Of a stretch of DNA of 64,000 nucleotides, positions 34,801 through 45,359 are shown piece by piece. The first letter of the stretch is position 1. Every line of letters begins with the position of its first letter. The stretch is from Brachionus manjavacas (Eukaryota; Rotifera; Eurotatoria; Ploima; Brachionidae). The DNA is taken from positions 4,216,001 to 4,280,000 of the forward strand of contig JAHQIY010000006.1 of NCBI GenBank assembly GCA_019054805.1. Direction: 5' to 3'. The position numbers and the translations under genes are program-made. The notes beneath the pieces were generated by a model. It was not told the DNA's origin. It did no database searches and saw only the letters and a program-made list of their open reading frames with translations.

Positions 34801-35770
34801 AAGTCATGTTCAACATCAACCAGAGCATAGTCCTGTTCAACAACAATCTCAGCATAGTTCTGTTCAACACCCTTCATACCCTACACAAGGAAAACAACAG
34901 CAGAATACTGTTCCAGTTCAACAACAAGCAGAGCATAGTTCTATTCAACAACCTCAGCAAAGTCCTGTTCAACAACAATCTCAGCAATCTTCAATTCACC
35001 AACAACCAGAGCATAATCTTGTTCATCAACAACCTCAGCATTATCCTGTTCAATATCCTTCATACCCTACACAAGGAAAACAACAGCAGAATCTTGTTCC
35101 AGTTCAACAACAGCCTCAGCATAGTTCTGTACACCAACAGCCAGAGCATAATCTTGTTCATCAACAACCTCAGCATTATCCTGTTCAATATCCTTCATAC
35201 CCTACACAAGGAAAACAACAGCAGAATCTTGTTCCAGTTCAACAACAGCCTCAGCAAAGTTCTATTCAACGACCTCAGCATAGTTCTGTACACCAACAGC
35301 AAGAGCATAATCTTGTTCATCAACAACCTCAGCATTATCCTGTTCAATATCCTTCATACCCTACACAAGAAAAACAACAGCAGAATCTTGTTCCAGTTCA
35401 ACAACAGCCTCAGCAAAGTTCTGTTAAACAACAATCTCAGCAATCTTCAATTCACCAACAACCAGAGCATAATCTTGTTCATCAACAACCTCAGCATTAT
35501 CCTGTTCAATATCCTTCATACACCACACAAGTAAAACAACAGGCTGATCATGCTTCAGTTTACCAATACCCATCTTACAGCACTAATATACAACAACCAT
35601 CTCAACCTGGCACTGTTTATCACCAACCTCAGTATAGCTCTGTTCAGCACCCATCATACAGCACTCAAGGACAAAAACAGTCTAATCATGTACCTACTCA
35701 TCAACCAAACTCATATAATATATCGGCTTATTTGTTTTTTCCAAATAATGCATATATATCAAAGGCCTAG
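31825..35770 (+). CDS. Secreted Gln/His/Pro-rich repeat protein (cluster gene D)
   Basis: Three exons: 31825-31827 (ATG only, donor GTAAGC), 31882-33286 and 33336-35770, with introns of 54 and 49 nt and 1,280 residues in total. The signal peptide MYFRVFLILMTIELVCS appears only after splicing. The first half is a Gln/Asn/Ser-rich region with two related segments (DMDLNRDVDERQYHGYESF and DMDLNRDVAERQHHGYKSF). The second half is built of short units such as QQQNLVPVQQQPQ, HNLVHQQPQHYPVQ and YPSYPTQGKQ. No cysteine module was seen. The C-terminus SYNISAYLFFPNNAYISKA matches the end of gene B. The two long frames are separated by a stop at 33298-33300, which lies inside the second intron. It runs opposite to genes A-C. 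Function is unknown. Confidence 0.82.
33340..35550 (+). repeat. Nested coding repeats in gene D with large duplicated blocks
   Basis: Short Gln/Pro/His repeats (33-45 bp) are organised in longer blocks. Nearly identical segments start at about 33440, 34136 and 34646, giving offsets of 696 and 510 bp. Unequal exchange is the simplest explanation. Confidence 0.85.
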
Positions 35771-35876
35771 TAGTTTTCTAAGATTATTTATTTATTTTTA
35801 TTTATTGTTTTAGTTTTATTTTCAATGTTTTAGCCTTTTATTCGTTTTATCCTAAAAATTTAAACCATTTTGTTTG

Positions 35877-35882
35877 AATAAA
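35877..35882 (+). terminator. Polyadenylation signal of cluster gene D
   Basis: AATAAA about 107 nt after the stop codon of gene D, followed by a T-rich tract. Confidence 0.5.
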
Positions 35883-35975
35883 TTTTTTTTTTAATTGGTC
35901 TCAAATTCCTATGAAAAGTGAAAATTATCTTAGAAGCCTAAACAAATTTCTTTCAAAGTTTTAAATCATAATCTT

Positions 35976-36514
35976 TACAGTGGTAATTTGAAAACAGTAT
36001 TTTACGAAAAATTACGTGAAATATCGTTTATTAAAAAAATTTTACCACATTTTACGTAAATTAACGTAAAATCCGAAAAATGAGAAAGAGGTATTTTACG
36101 TAAAATTGCGTAAATTTTCAGGATTTTGAGATAATTTTGGTAAAATTCAAAACGGCCAATTCAAAATTTTTGAAAAGATGTTTTTTTATCGAAAAATCGA
36201 AAATTGAAAATAGTTTTTTTTTATAAAAATTTTAAAATAACTATTTTTTTAACCAATTTATGAAAAAAAAACTATTTTAAATTACGATTTTTCGATAAAA
36301 AAGACATCTTTTCAAAAATTTTGAATTTTAAATTGGCCGTTTTGAATTTTACCAAAATTATCTCAAAATCCTGAAAATTTACGCAATTTTTCGTAAAATA
36401 CCTCTTTCTCATTTTTCGTATTTATGTAATTTACGTAAAATGTGGTAAAATTTTGTTAATTAACAATATTTCACGTAATTTTTCGTAAAATACTGTTTTC
36501 AAATTGCCACTGTA
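35976..36514. mobile_element. Full-length hairpin MITE, Tc1/mariner-like
   Basis: An almost perfect palindrome of about 535 bp, with termini CAGTGGTAATTTGAAAAC and GTTTTCAAATTGCCACTG, directly flanked by TA at both ends (35976-35977 and 36513-36514). TA duplication and a CAGT-type terminus are typical of Tc1/mariner elements. The arms contain repeated TTTTACGTAAA-like motifs and share long blocks such as CAAAATTATCTCAAAATCCTG. It has no coding capacity. It lies about 205 bp downstream of the gene D stop. Confidence 0.85.
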
Positions 36515-36589
36515 TATCTGTTAAAAAAAATAGACAGTACATTTTTGATTAACCTTTAAATTTAAAATATTTCGTTTAAGTTATCATTG

Positions 36590-36785
36590 ATTTCATAATG
36601 ATCTCTCTTTTATCAATTCCCTCATTTCTTATCATATTAGTCGCAGTCATTCTTGTTAAGTTGTTAGAAACTCTTATTCGACTTCGCGGCTTTGTACTGG
36701 ACTTTTTCGGGTTGCGATATATCCTATGTACTTTTTTAGCACTGAATTCCACACTGATCCTACGAATTCAAGCTGTGGTCTAATA
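36590..36785 (-). mobile_element. LINE fragment (region after the reverse transcriptase)
   Basis: Minus-strand translation gives LEFVGSVWNSVLKKYIGYI, matching the LINE pattern P-x-LEYAS-x-VWNP-x-LKK-x-I. Downstream stops and frameshifts show a dead copy. The plus-strand 61-codon frame over this segment is its shadow. Confidence 0.5.
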
Positions 36786-36849
36786 AATATAGGATATATT
36801 CTTTTAACTATATTTTTGTTAAAAATAAAGAATTGAGCATCATATATAG

Positions 36850-36925
36850 ACGAGAGTCGGCTTTATGACGACTTTACCAATTTGAGATTCGAACCCGACA
36901 TTTGATCCTCAAGATTTAAACGCAT
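36850..36925 (-). repeat. tRNA-like segment, possible SINE
   Basis: The minus strand contains GGGTTCGAATCTC, a good B-box match, preceded by GAGGATCAAATGTC. It resembles the segment at 1317-1420 (GAGGATCGAGGGTTCAAAACC). No complete cloverleaf is present. Confidence 0.3.
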
Positions 36926-39709
36926 ATTTTACCTACAAGCTTATATTTATTCTTTGAATTAATCGTATACATATGCATGACGGGTGTAGAATAAAAAATG
37001 CTTAGTTTAATTTGCTTTAAGAGTGGGCAAGGCCTTTCCCAATTTTTTTCGAAATTTAAAATCAGACTGATCTTAGGTTTAAAATAAATAAAAATTGTAT
37101 CATAAGGCTGAATTTTCGAAAAAAATGTGCGAAAATTTCCATTCATTTACTCTCTTTTATTTTAAACGGTTTGTACTTTCTTTAAGAAATTTATCTAACC
37201 AGGTGAATCTATTCGCTGGCATAGCATATTCTTTCAACTTAATAATGAAAAGTTTTGCATTTAAAGATTTTTTTTCTCTAGTCTTTTTGAAGTTTCCATA
37301 GAAACATCAAATTTAAGATCTGTCTTTAATTGGAAGAATTCGAACGGTTTCCTTTTTTTATATATGTATAAAATTTGCAGAATTACACTGATATTGTGAC
37401 TCAGATAAGACTTTCCTTTGTCATATAAGAGAGTTTAATGAAAAATAAAAAAAATTTGAAAACTAAAATTTTTTATTAATTTACTGAAATAATAAAATTT
37501 TTAGAAAAATTAAAATTTTTAATAAATCAAAACAAAAATAATCTCAGATGTATCAATAGTTATTTTATCTTTTCAAAAAGGATATATTTCTTTTCAATTT
37601 GTACTAAATTTCACAGCATCAAATAAAAGAAAACAGTATTAATTTTGTTTCTCTTTTAGAAACACTGTATCAAGATAAAAGAGGAAATTTTAATGTTCGA
37701 TTTGACCAATTTTAGAGGCTCTGCACCTTGAATCTTTCAAGAAGTTATGTGCATGAAATACATGATATTTTTTACATAGCATGTTTGGACGTATTGTTGC
37801 CTTTACGCAAAGAATATTCTTTTTTATAAAAAAAATTTATAATAATTTTAAAAAACTTTTTATCTTTTATTTTTTAATTCAATTTTTTTTCTCTTTGTCT
37901 AAAACCAATAAATAATTAATTTTAAATTTTACCAAATTTGAGGAAAATTGCAAAAGACTAGTCAAAAGTATAATAGTTATTAATAATAGTATAATAGTTC
38001 AGAAGAAGTACAGTAAAAATTTTAAAAAAATATTAAAAAGGTTAAAAAAAAAAATAAATCTAATAAGAGCATCAGACCCGAGTCCCCATCCCTCTCAACA
38101 TCGAACCAAATTACCAAAAGTCAAGCAGTTCCTCACGACACTCTTCTTACTCTTCAAACATTATTATCATCTTTTAACTAATTATATACTGACATAATGA
38201 ATTTTACTGATTAAGTGTACATACCACAGTATCCATAGATGGGATCCTACTGTTTCCCATCTTCGCAAGTCTAGCTTGCTAGCTTGTTATAACTTATAAT
38301 ATTATTATTATAATTTAATGAATTAAAAGAGCCATGAGTAATTGAGCTCCTATTTTTTAAAGCCCATAATTTTCCACACCGATAATTTAAATAAAAACAC
38401 CGCTATTTTAATAAAATTAAAACCTAAATTAAAGCTAAAACTAATTTATTAAAAAGGCCTTTTGTTTAACCGTTATTTAACAAATTTGCCATTAGTTGAT
38501 GGTCGTGGTGGTTAGACGATTTTGGCGGTGTTTAAGAGGTTACAATAATGGCGCGACATAAGGTCAAGTCCTAAAAGCATATTTATCAGGAAATCGAAAA
38601 AAACAGTAGTTGATCACCTAAAAATATCGAATTCTTTAGTTTAAACTAAAAATTCTAATAAAAGAATTCAAATTTTACAAATTTGTTAAAAATCACATGA
38701 TTTGAAGAGATTTTTTAAGAAAAATAAAGTAATAAAGTAAAAAAGTAGAACCATAGATTTGTTCAGAATTTTGTCTAGATTTAAAAAAAAAAAAAAAGTG
38801 GGCTCATAATTGATCCCTCGGAGGAGATACGATTTAAACCAGAAAAAACACATTTTTTTTCCTTTTTTAGCCAACAAAACCGCCACACTTTTTTTTTTTC
38901 TAAATTACATTAGCATGTAGAGAATTTTATGCTCTTTCAGAATATATATACTTTTTTAGTATATTTAAGTTTTATCTTTGAGTCTTAAAGAACAACCACT
39001 TTTTAAAGGGTTTGCTATTTTTGGAACCCTGGGTGTAAAAAAAATTTTTCTAGCCCCCACCAAAAAAATTTTTTATGGGGTTTTCGAGGGCGTAGATTAC
39101 GAATTTTGAGTCAAAAATAAAGAATTCAGATAGCACTAAAGTTTTGAATTTCGTGAACTTTAGTTAATCTCGCAAAGCTTAATCGAATGTTGTTTCAGCA
39201 TCGAGAAAGGAAATTCTAAAAGAAGATCCTTTGTAGACATATTCATTTGTGGTCTCCTTAAAAACATAAAGGAAACCAAGGAAAGGAGAATTGTCAGTTG
39301 GTATTAGAGAACAAGATAGTAAGTCATATCTCCAACCACATTAGAGGCTTAGCATTCATTTATTGTAGCATTAAATATTTTAGATTAAAATATTTTAAAA
39401 ATGAGATGATATTTTTGATCACCAAAAAAAAATACAACTAAATTAGGTAATTTAATTGATCATTGTATCAAAAGATTGACTAGCTCCAAGTATTTTTGAT
39501 TAGATTAAATATATGTCTGGTAAGGCCAGTGGCTAATTTTGACTTTGGTGTAGCGTTTATTGATTGTTTAGCAGTAAAAAATTTTACTATTATTAAAAAC
39601 CAAAAAAAAACTCTAAATCAAAAATTAACATTTTATTTAAAATCTTTTTTTTTACATTTAAAACAAAAAATACTATTTATTAATTATAAATAAAAAAAAA
39701 TCAACTGAA

Positions 39710-41611
39710 CTATTTTCTTGATTTTTTATGAGACTTTTTATCTTTGCGTTTATTTCTCTCTTTTCGTTTTTTCTTTGATTTACGCCTAGAATCTGAATCT
39801 GATTCGGTCTCAGAACTACTTGAACTACTGCTTTCGCTAGAGCTGGAACTTGATGAGTGCGAAGACGAATTTCGTCTTTTTTTTTTTTTTTTACTTTTTT
39901 TTTCTTCTTTATCTGACCGGCTCTTATCCAGATCACTGTTGTCCAGAACCAAGGGTTGCATCAATTTGGGTGCACTTTTTAAATGCTCTCTAAGCTCATC
40001 AGTCAAAGCACCGAGTCCTATCGAGGTAAAAAAATTTATTGAGAAGCGTGTATGACGCGGATTATCTCTAGGAAAAAGCCCGGCAAAAAACTCCTGTAAA
40101 GTAAGGTCACTAAATCTTTCTTTTAATTTAACAATTCCCAAATGTTCACTTAGATCGAGGAGTAAATTTTTCAAAAAAACCCTCGACGAAGAAGTTGTTT
40201 CATCTTCGTTTAAGTGCACACACTCAAATACTCCCCAAGATATTGAGTCCGTATACAATAAATGAGACAATAATTTGGATACATTTCTGAGCTTAACAGT
40301 TTCCAAACGATGGCATGTTTCGTACTGCTGCTTGAATATTTCCTCAAAATGCTCCACATACTCTTTTTTAAGCTCACAAAAACGCTGTGCCAACAGTCCA
40401 AAAAATCTTTCATAAGTTCTTTGCTGGGCACATGAATCCAAAATCATTTGACAAAGTTCCATTTCTTGATTTTTTTTAATATTCATTTTAAGCAGTTTAT
40501 GAGCACATTCCTGAAAGTCTAATGATGATTGAATGGTAAGATAGATAGTGCGCCTAAGAGCGACCAAATTTGTCTCCGTTTCATCAATAATCATTTGATC
40601 TTCTTCTTTTTTTTCTTCTTCATTTTCTGGCTCTTCTTGTTCCTCACCACTATCTTCACCATTACTCGACCCACTCTCATCCGAATCGGATTCATCCAAA
40701 ATTTCACGCTTCAAAATATTATACTTTTTCTCATTTTCTTCAAAATCTACATCATATTTAAAAATATTCAGGCCAGATTGAACATCTAGATCTTCATCAT
40801 CTAAACTCAAAAAATGGGTGTACTGCTCAGACTCTTCGACTAAATCAAGCTCTTTTAAAACAACCGGATAGTCTTTAAAGTCGTCTTTTCGAATGGCAAA
40901 CATCACCTCGATCATATATTGAATTCTCTTGTCGTCAACCATTTCATTTTGTTCATTCAAAATGTTTCTCAATGATTCGAATAAGGCATGAAGACTTTTG
41001 GGAGACTCCATGGACAGTTTTTTGCCACATTCTTTGAGCAAACCGATGGCTACTTCGACCGAATGATTGGTAGGATTTTCTAGAAGTAATGTTAGAATTT
41101 GTAGCGCCAGAATTTCATGGGCTACATTTTGGTTAATCAAATGGGCTATGAATCTGCACGTAGAAATGCACTGGTCTTTTCGATTTTGCTTATAGGATGT
41201 TTTAAATTGGATTATTAGTCGTTTGAGGAGAAGCTCTCCAATTTGAGGGAATTTCATGTTTATTATAGCCATTAGAGATGAGTATACATTGGTAAAAGTT
41301 GGCGAAAAAAGCTGTGCTTGCATAATAGATCGGCACAAGAGACCTCGTCCTCTGATGATATTCTCTTTAAACAGTTCCCTAACAACCTGCGAAATGTTGG
41401 GTATATTGATTTTGTTCACAAGGCCGTGAATACTTTTTTTTAAAGCTTCCCATGATAAACGTTGATATTCGGCACCACTTTTGTCACTAATAGCGTCTTG
41501 GAGGAGTTTTAATTTTGCTGGCGGAACGTAAACACCAATAGACGTAGATTTTGTAATACTCGGTTGCTTTTTGGTTTCCGAAGAGTCTAAATTTGTGCTC
41601 TCGGTTGACAT
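39710..41611 (-). CDS. CWC22: Pre-mRNA-splicing factor CWC22 (nucampholin)
   Basis: An intronless 633-residue protein (human CWC22 is about 908, with longer termini). CWC22 is a spliceosomal protein that recruits eIF4A3 and so starts exon-junction-complex deposition. The start is a clear ATG. The MIF4G-type helical domain begins at [11 protein letters not shown] (about residue 27), with family blocks [18 protein letters not shown] and [18 protein letters not shown]. An acidic Glu/Asp linker at about 300-345 leads to the MA3 domain ([20 protein letters not shown], about 350-460). The tail (about 560-633) is Ser-rich then Lys/Arg-rich. A minus-strand AATAAA lies about 30 nt after the stop (39676-39681). 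Confidence 0.95.
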   Translation of the reverse strand: MSTESTNLDSSETKKQPSITKSTSIGVYVPPAKLKLLQDAISDKSGAEYQRLSWEALKKSIHGLVNKINIPNISQVVRELFKENIIRGRGLLCRSIMQAQLFSPTFTNVYSSLMAIINMKFPQIGELLLKRLIIQFKTSYKQNRKDQCISTCRFIAHLINQNVAHEILALQILTLLLENPTNHSVEVAIGLLKECGKKLSMESPKSLHALFESLRNILNEQNEMVDDKRIQYMIEVMFAIRKDDFKDYPVVLKELDLVEESEQYTHFLSLDDEDLDVQSGLNIFKYDVDFEENEKKYNILKREILDESDSDESGSSNGEDSGEEQEEPENEEEKKEEDQMIIDETETNLVALRRTIYLTIQSSLDFQECAHKLLKMNIKKNQEMELCQMILDSCAQQRTYERFFGLLAQRFCELKKEYVEHFEEIFKQQYETCHRLETVKLRNVSKLLSHLLYTDSISWGVFECVHLNEDETTSSSRVFLKNLLLDLSEHLGIVKLKERFSDLTLQEFFAGLFPRDNPRHTRFSINFFTSIGLGALTDELREHLKSAPKLMQPLVLDNSDLDKSRSDKEEKKSKKKKKRRNSSSHSSSSSSSESSSSSSSETESDSDSRRKSKKKRKERNKRKDKKSHKKSRK

Positions 41612-42479
41612 TTTTTCTAATTAGCTTATTGACGATTTTAATTTCTGTATTCTTAAAAATAAGAAAATAATATTAAACGAGTTTACTCTTATTTATAACT
41701 CCTAAAAAGATATGAATTTTAAAACAAATTTAACAATTTCTTAGTTCAATTTAAAAATTTAAAAACTTATTTTTATTCATAAAAACAAATATCGTAAAAC
41801 GGGGTAAAACCTATCAGTCATTGATAATTTTGATTTTTCTTCATTTAAATTGTCTTTAACTTAATTGTTAGAAACTTTCTTGATTTTAGTTTTCTAAAAA
41901 AAGAGAAAATTTGCCACGAAAGTGTGGTAAAAAATTTTTTTGAATTAGAAAAATTAATTTTCAATGATTAAACTTCTAATAAAAAGTCGAAAAATAATTT
42001 TTTTCTTATCAATTTTATTTAACACCCGTTACATTTTACAACTTCCCTTCGAAAACATTAAATTTCTCTATTCACTCCTTTTTACCTTTTTTGAGCTCAT
42101 TCCATACTTTTCTCTATATAATAAGGTTTAAAAAGCTAAAATTGAAAAACATTAAAGCAAATTTACAAATAAAATTGAATAAAAAATTCCTCAAAAAAAA
42201 TCAAACTAGAAAAAATACAAAAAGTTTACAAAAGCATCCTAGAAACTATAGCAATAATTAAGTCAACCGAAAAAACAATAGAGAAAGAACATTTAAGATA
42301 ACTTATTAAACTTAAGAGAATCGTACCATTACAAATATTTTCAGTTTCGGTTCTGGTTCAGCAACGATTCTGAGTAGAGCTACCGAGGAACTGCTTGACA
42401 TGCTCTATAGTTTTTTGCTGAGTGTGGGTTTTGTCGAATTTTCTAGCAAGCTATTGTTGCTGAAAACCAAACAAACCAA

Positions 42480-42745
42480 ATTGCTTAAAAATAGACTGGC
42501 CGTGACTGGTTTAATCATTTTATGAACCGTTGGAAAGATGAGTTAACCATTAGGAAGGCTGAGCTTATTTGGTCTCAAAGTGCAACTTCTTGTACTAAAG
42601 AAACTATGGACTACTTTTTAAATATTTAAACAAAGAAATTGAAAATTACAAGCCATCAAGTAGACATATTTGGAATGCAGACGAGACTGGATATTCAGCT
42701 GATCCTGTTAGTGAAAAAATCATTAAAAAAACAAAAAAATAACTG
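42480..42745 (+). mobile_element. pogo/Tigger-type DNA transposon fragment
   Basis: Translation gives GRDWFNHFMNRWKDELTIRK, matching the CENP-B-type helix-turn-helix end (G-x-DW-x2-F-x3-R). After a frameshift comes HIWNADETGYSADP, the IxNADETG block around the first catalytic Asp of DDE_1 transposases. The rest of the transposase is absent. Confidence 0.7.
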
Positions 42746-43016
42746 GAAGCAAACAGAAAGATCAGTTCACTGCAGAGTGTTTTAAAAATCCCAAATTAAA
42801 GTCCAAGTCCAGACTTTTTTTTATTTTTTTATTTTCGAAAGTTTTTATTTTCTTATTTTTTATTTCTTTGGGATTGTGAATGTTGGTGCAGAAAACAAAA
42901 ACAAAATATAAAAAATGCCATAGCTATGCATAGCTTTAATTCGGACCAACCAAAACATGCTCTGTAACTACATCATTTGTACCATCACTTAAGCAGTTTC
43001 CATTCATTCATTCGTC

Positions 43017-43740
43017 TTATTGCGCTTTGAAACAATTCAAATTTTTCGCTGTAACTACTTTATTAGGCAATTTATTCCATATTGGTTCAATTCGATTTAT
43101 TAAAGATGCATGTCTGCTCTGACTGGTTTTAGCCAAATCACGATTTAACCTGATCATATGGTTGTTATTCGCATAATTAATTCCATTCACAAAATTCACT
43201 CTCTCATAACCATGGATGATTTCAAAGAACTGGATTAAGTCACCACGAACACGTCTCTTACTTAAAGAGTCTAGTGATAGTTGTTTGAGTCTTTCTTCAT
43301 ATTCAATACCGTGAAGGTCATCAACCAATTTTGTAGCTCTTTCTTGTTCTTTTTCCAGCATGTTCATGTCAAGTTTTTGAACTGGGCTCCAAACACAAAT
43401 CGCATATTCAAGTTGAGGTCTAACAAGAGACTGGTATAAAGCTTGAATGCATTTTTACTAAGTCTAGAGAAACCATTTCTTAAAATACCAAGGACTTCAT
43501 TAGCTTTGTTTACTGATAAATTCACTTGATTTTGCCATTTTAAATCACTAGAAACAATCACTCCCAAATCTTTTTCACCATTGCTTGAAGATATACGCTG
43601 AGCTATTCCATTTTGATCACGGATAAAATAATCAATCATTACATTATTCTTTCCATAATATACAACTTTACATTTTTTAACATTTAGTCCCTCTTCCCAA
43701 TCCATCGACAATCGTTGAGAGACTTCTAAATAATGCAAAT
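43017..43740 (-). mobile_element. LINE 3' end with partly open ORF2
   Basis: Two overlapping minus-strand frames (43364-43738 and 43017-43367) form the C-terminal part of a LINE ORF2 split by a frameshift. Diagnostic blocks are GEKDLGVIVSSDLKWQNQV, LEKEQERATKLV, YEERLKQLSL, KRRVRGDLIQFFEIIHG and IEPIWNKLPNKVV. This is the CR1/L2/jockey-like tail arrangement. It is the best preserved LINE piece in the window, but the reverse-transcriptase core is missing. Confidence 0.85.
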
Positions 43741-43889
43741 AAAAAGCTTAGTTTTCTTATTTTTGTGTGACCTATTTTTGTTCTTATTTTCTATGTCCAT
43801 TTTTTTCAACTTTATTTAAATCTAAAATTTTTTGGTATTCAGCTTTTATTTCCGTTTTTGGAAATTTTTTTTATACTTGACATGATTTT

Positions 43890-44870
43890 GTGCCCTAAAA
43901 ATATGTGTAACGAGCATTCAACACTATACTCGAAATGATTACGAGTGAGATAGCAAAGGGTAGCAAAGTGGACGAGATAATTCATGACTTCCCGAAGGCT
44001 TTTGATACTGTACCACATTAACAGCTCCTTCACATGCTTCGTGGTTAGGTGCTATGTTGGTTGAATACTATTTATTTTGTACATAAATGACTCCTCAGAT
44101 TGTGCATCAAAAAATGGCTTTAAATGCTGATGATTCAAAAATCCTAGTCATTGTTAATTAGGTTAATGAAAGAACGAAGTTACAATAAGATTTGGATTCC
44201 GTTTGTAAATGGATAGAGCTATGGTGTTTAAAATGGGTCTTTCTTGCATGGAATGTTAGCTGATTCACTTTAAAAGATTGAAGAAGCTAATAGCAACAAA
44301 GAGATAAGGAATGAAACAATAGAGAATAATTTTGAAAGGGATTAAGCTGCGATTGTATCATCTGATTTGTAGTGGACTGCTCAGGTAAAGAGTGCGTGTT
44401 TAAAAGAGAACAAGATTGTTGGAACGATTAAGCGAGAAAACTAATGGGTAAAATTACAAAAATCTTGTTGACTTTGAGAGGTACAGCTTATGAGATGAGA
44501 TTTTCTTAAAATAAGATTAACAAAGACTAAGTGAAAAGGGATTGAAATGAGATCTAATTGAAATCTTTTAAATTAATAAATAGAATAGATGAGTTAAAGT
44601 AATCAGAGACCCATTATCTAGACCAGTAGAACAAGATACTGCTGCAATATTAAGAGACAATGAGAGTTCAAAAGCAAAACTTTCTTGTCAATAAATGATT
44701 TTACAGCTGCTGTGACTGCTTGCTTTCTTTTTTTTCTTTTTTAAAAACAGTGATTCCACACTGGAAAAAGTTGCCTGAGAAATATCCAAATTAACACAAA
44801 AACTGATAAGCTCAGACACTCTCCTTGTTAGGATCTCGCAGCAAGAGCTACTTTCTAACTAACTAATTGG
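43890..44870 (+). mobile_element. Decayed LINE in opposite orientation
   Basis: Translation of about 43965-44020 gives DFPKAFDTVPH, the LINE reverse-transcriptase block (D-F-x-KAFDTV). At about 44120-44240 there is KCADDSKI, a changed FADD catalytic box, then a DLDSVCKWIELW-type segment. Further on come VSSDL and KENKIVGTIKRE (about 44360-44440) and VIPHWKKLP (about 44755). The tail is TAACTAACTAATT. Many stops are present. It lies back-to-back with the minus-strand copy at 43017-43740. Confidence 0.75.
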
Positions 44871-45359
44871 TTTATAACAATTTATTGTTCAAAATATTTT
44901 CTTTAAGACAAAACGTGTTTCAAACTTGTTTTTTTTTAGTTTAGGATATCAATTTTATGAATTTAAAAAGTATTTAATAAATCTGATACATCACAATAGT
45001 TTATTTAAGCTAACAATATTTTAATAATTATTTAATAAATTAAGTATTGAATTAAGCAAAAATAAACTTTATTTTAGATCAAAACAAAATACAATAAAAT
45101 AAATTAAACAACTACAATTTTTAATTAGAACTTCAAACATCAAATTTCTATGGATTGAATCACAAAAAAACACACAAAAAATTTAATTTTTTTCAGCAAA
45201 GAATTTAAAGTAAATTGAAGTTGGATTGCGTAATTTTTTGTTGTTAAAAATTTTGAAGATCACTTTGAATAGTTTTATTCTTTTTTCTAAATATAAAGAG
45301 TTTATTTTAATTTATTCAAAAAAGTTACTTGTTACCAAATTTGAACAGTACTGTAAGGA

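Larger units (their letters stand above)
36515..39709. other. Intergenic region between gene D/MITE and CWC22
   Basis: AT-rich with mobile-element debris: a minus-strand LINE scrap (36590-36785), a tRNA-like scrap (36850-36925), and a block at about 38090-38330 with higher GC that may be another LINE 3' end. No intact gene was recognised. Frames at 37095-37301, 38686-38886 and 39496-39693 look like chance. Confidence 0.45.
41612..45359. other. Transposon graveyard between CWC22 and a GPCR gene
   Basis: AT-rich spacer (41612-42480), then a pogo-type fragment, a minus-strand LINE 3' end and a plus-strand decayed LINE, each listed separately. No host gene was recognised. Confidence 0.6.

Noticed and set aside
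33459..35534. Repeated 70-codon antisense and second-frame plus-strand frames in gene D
   Set aside because: Shadows of the Gln-rich coding repeats; identical copies reflect duplicated blocks.
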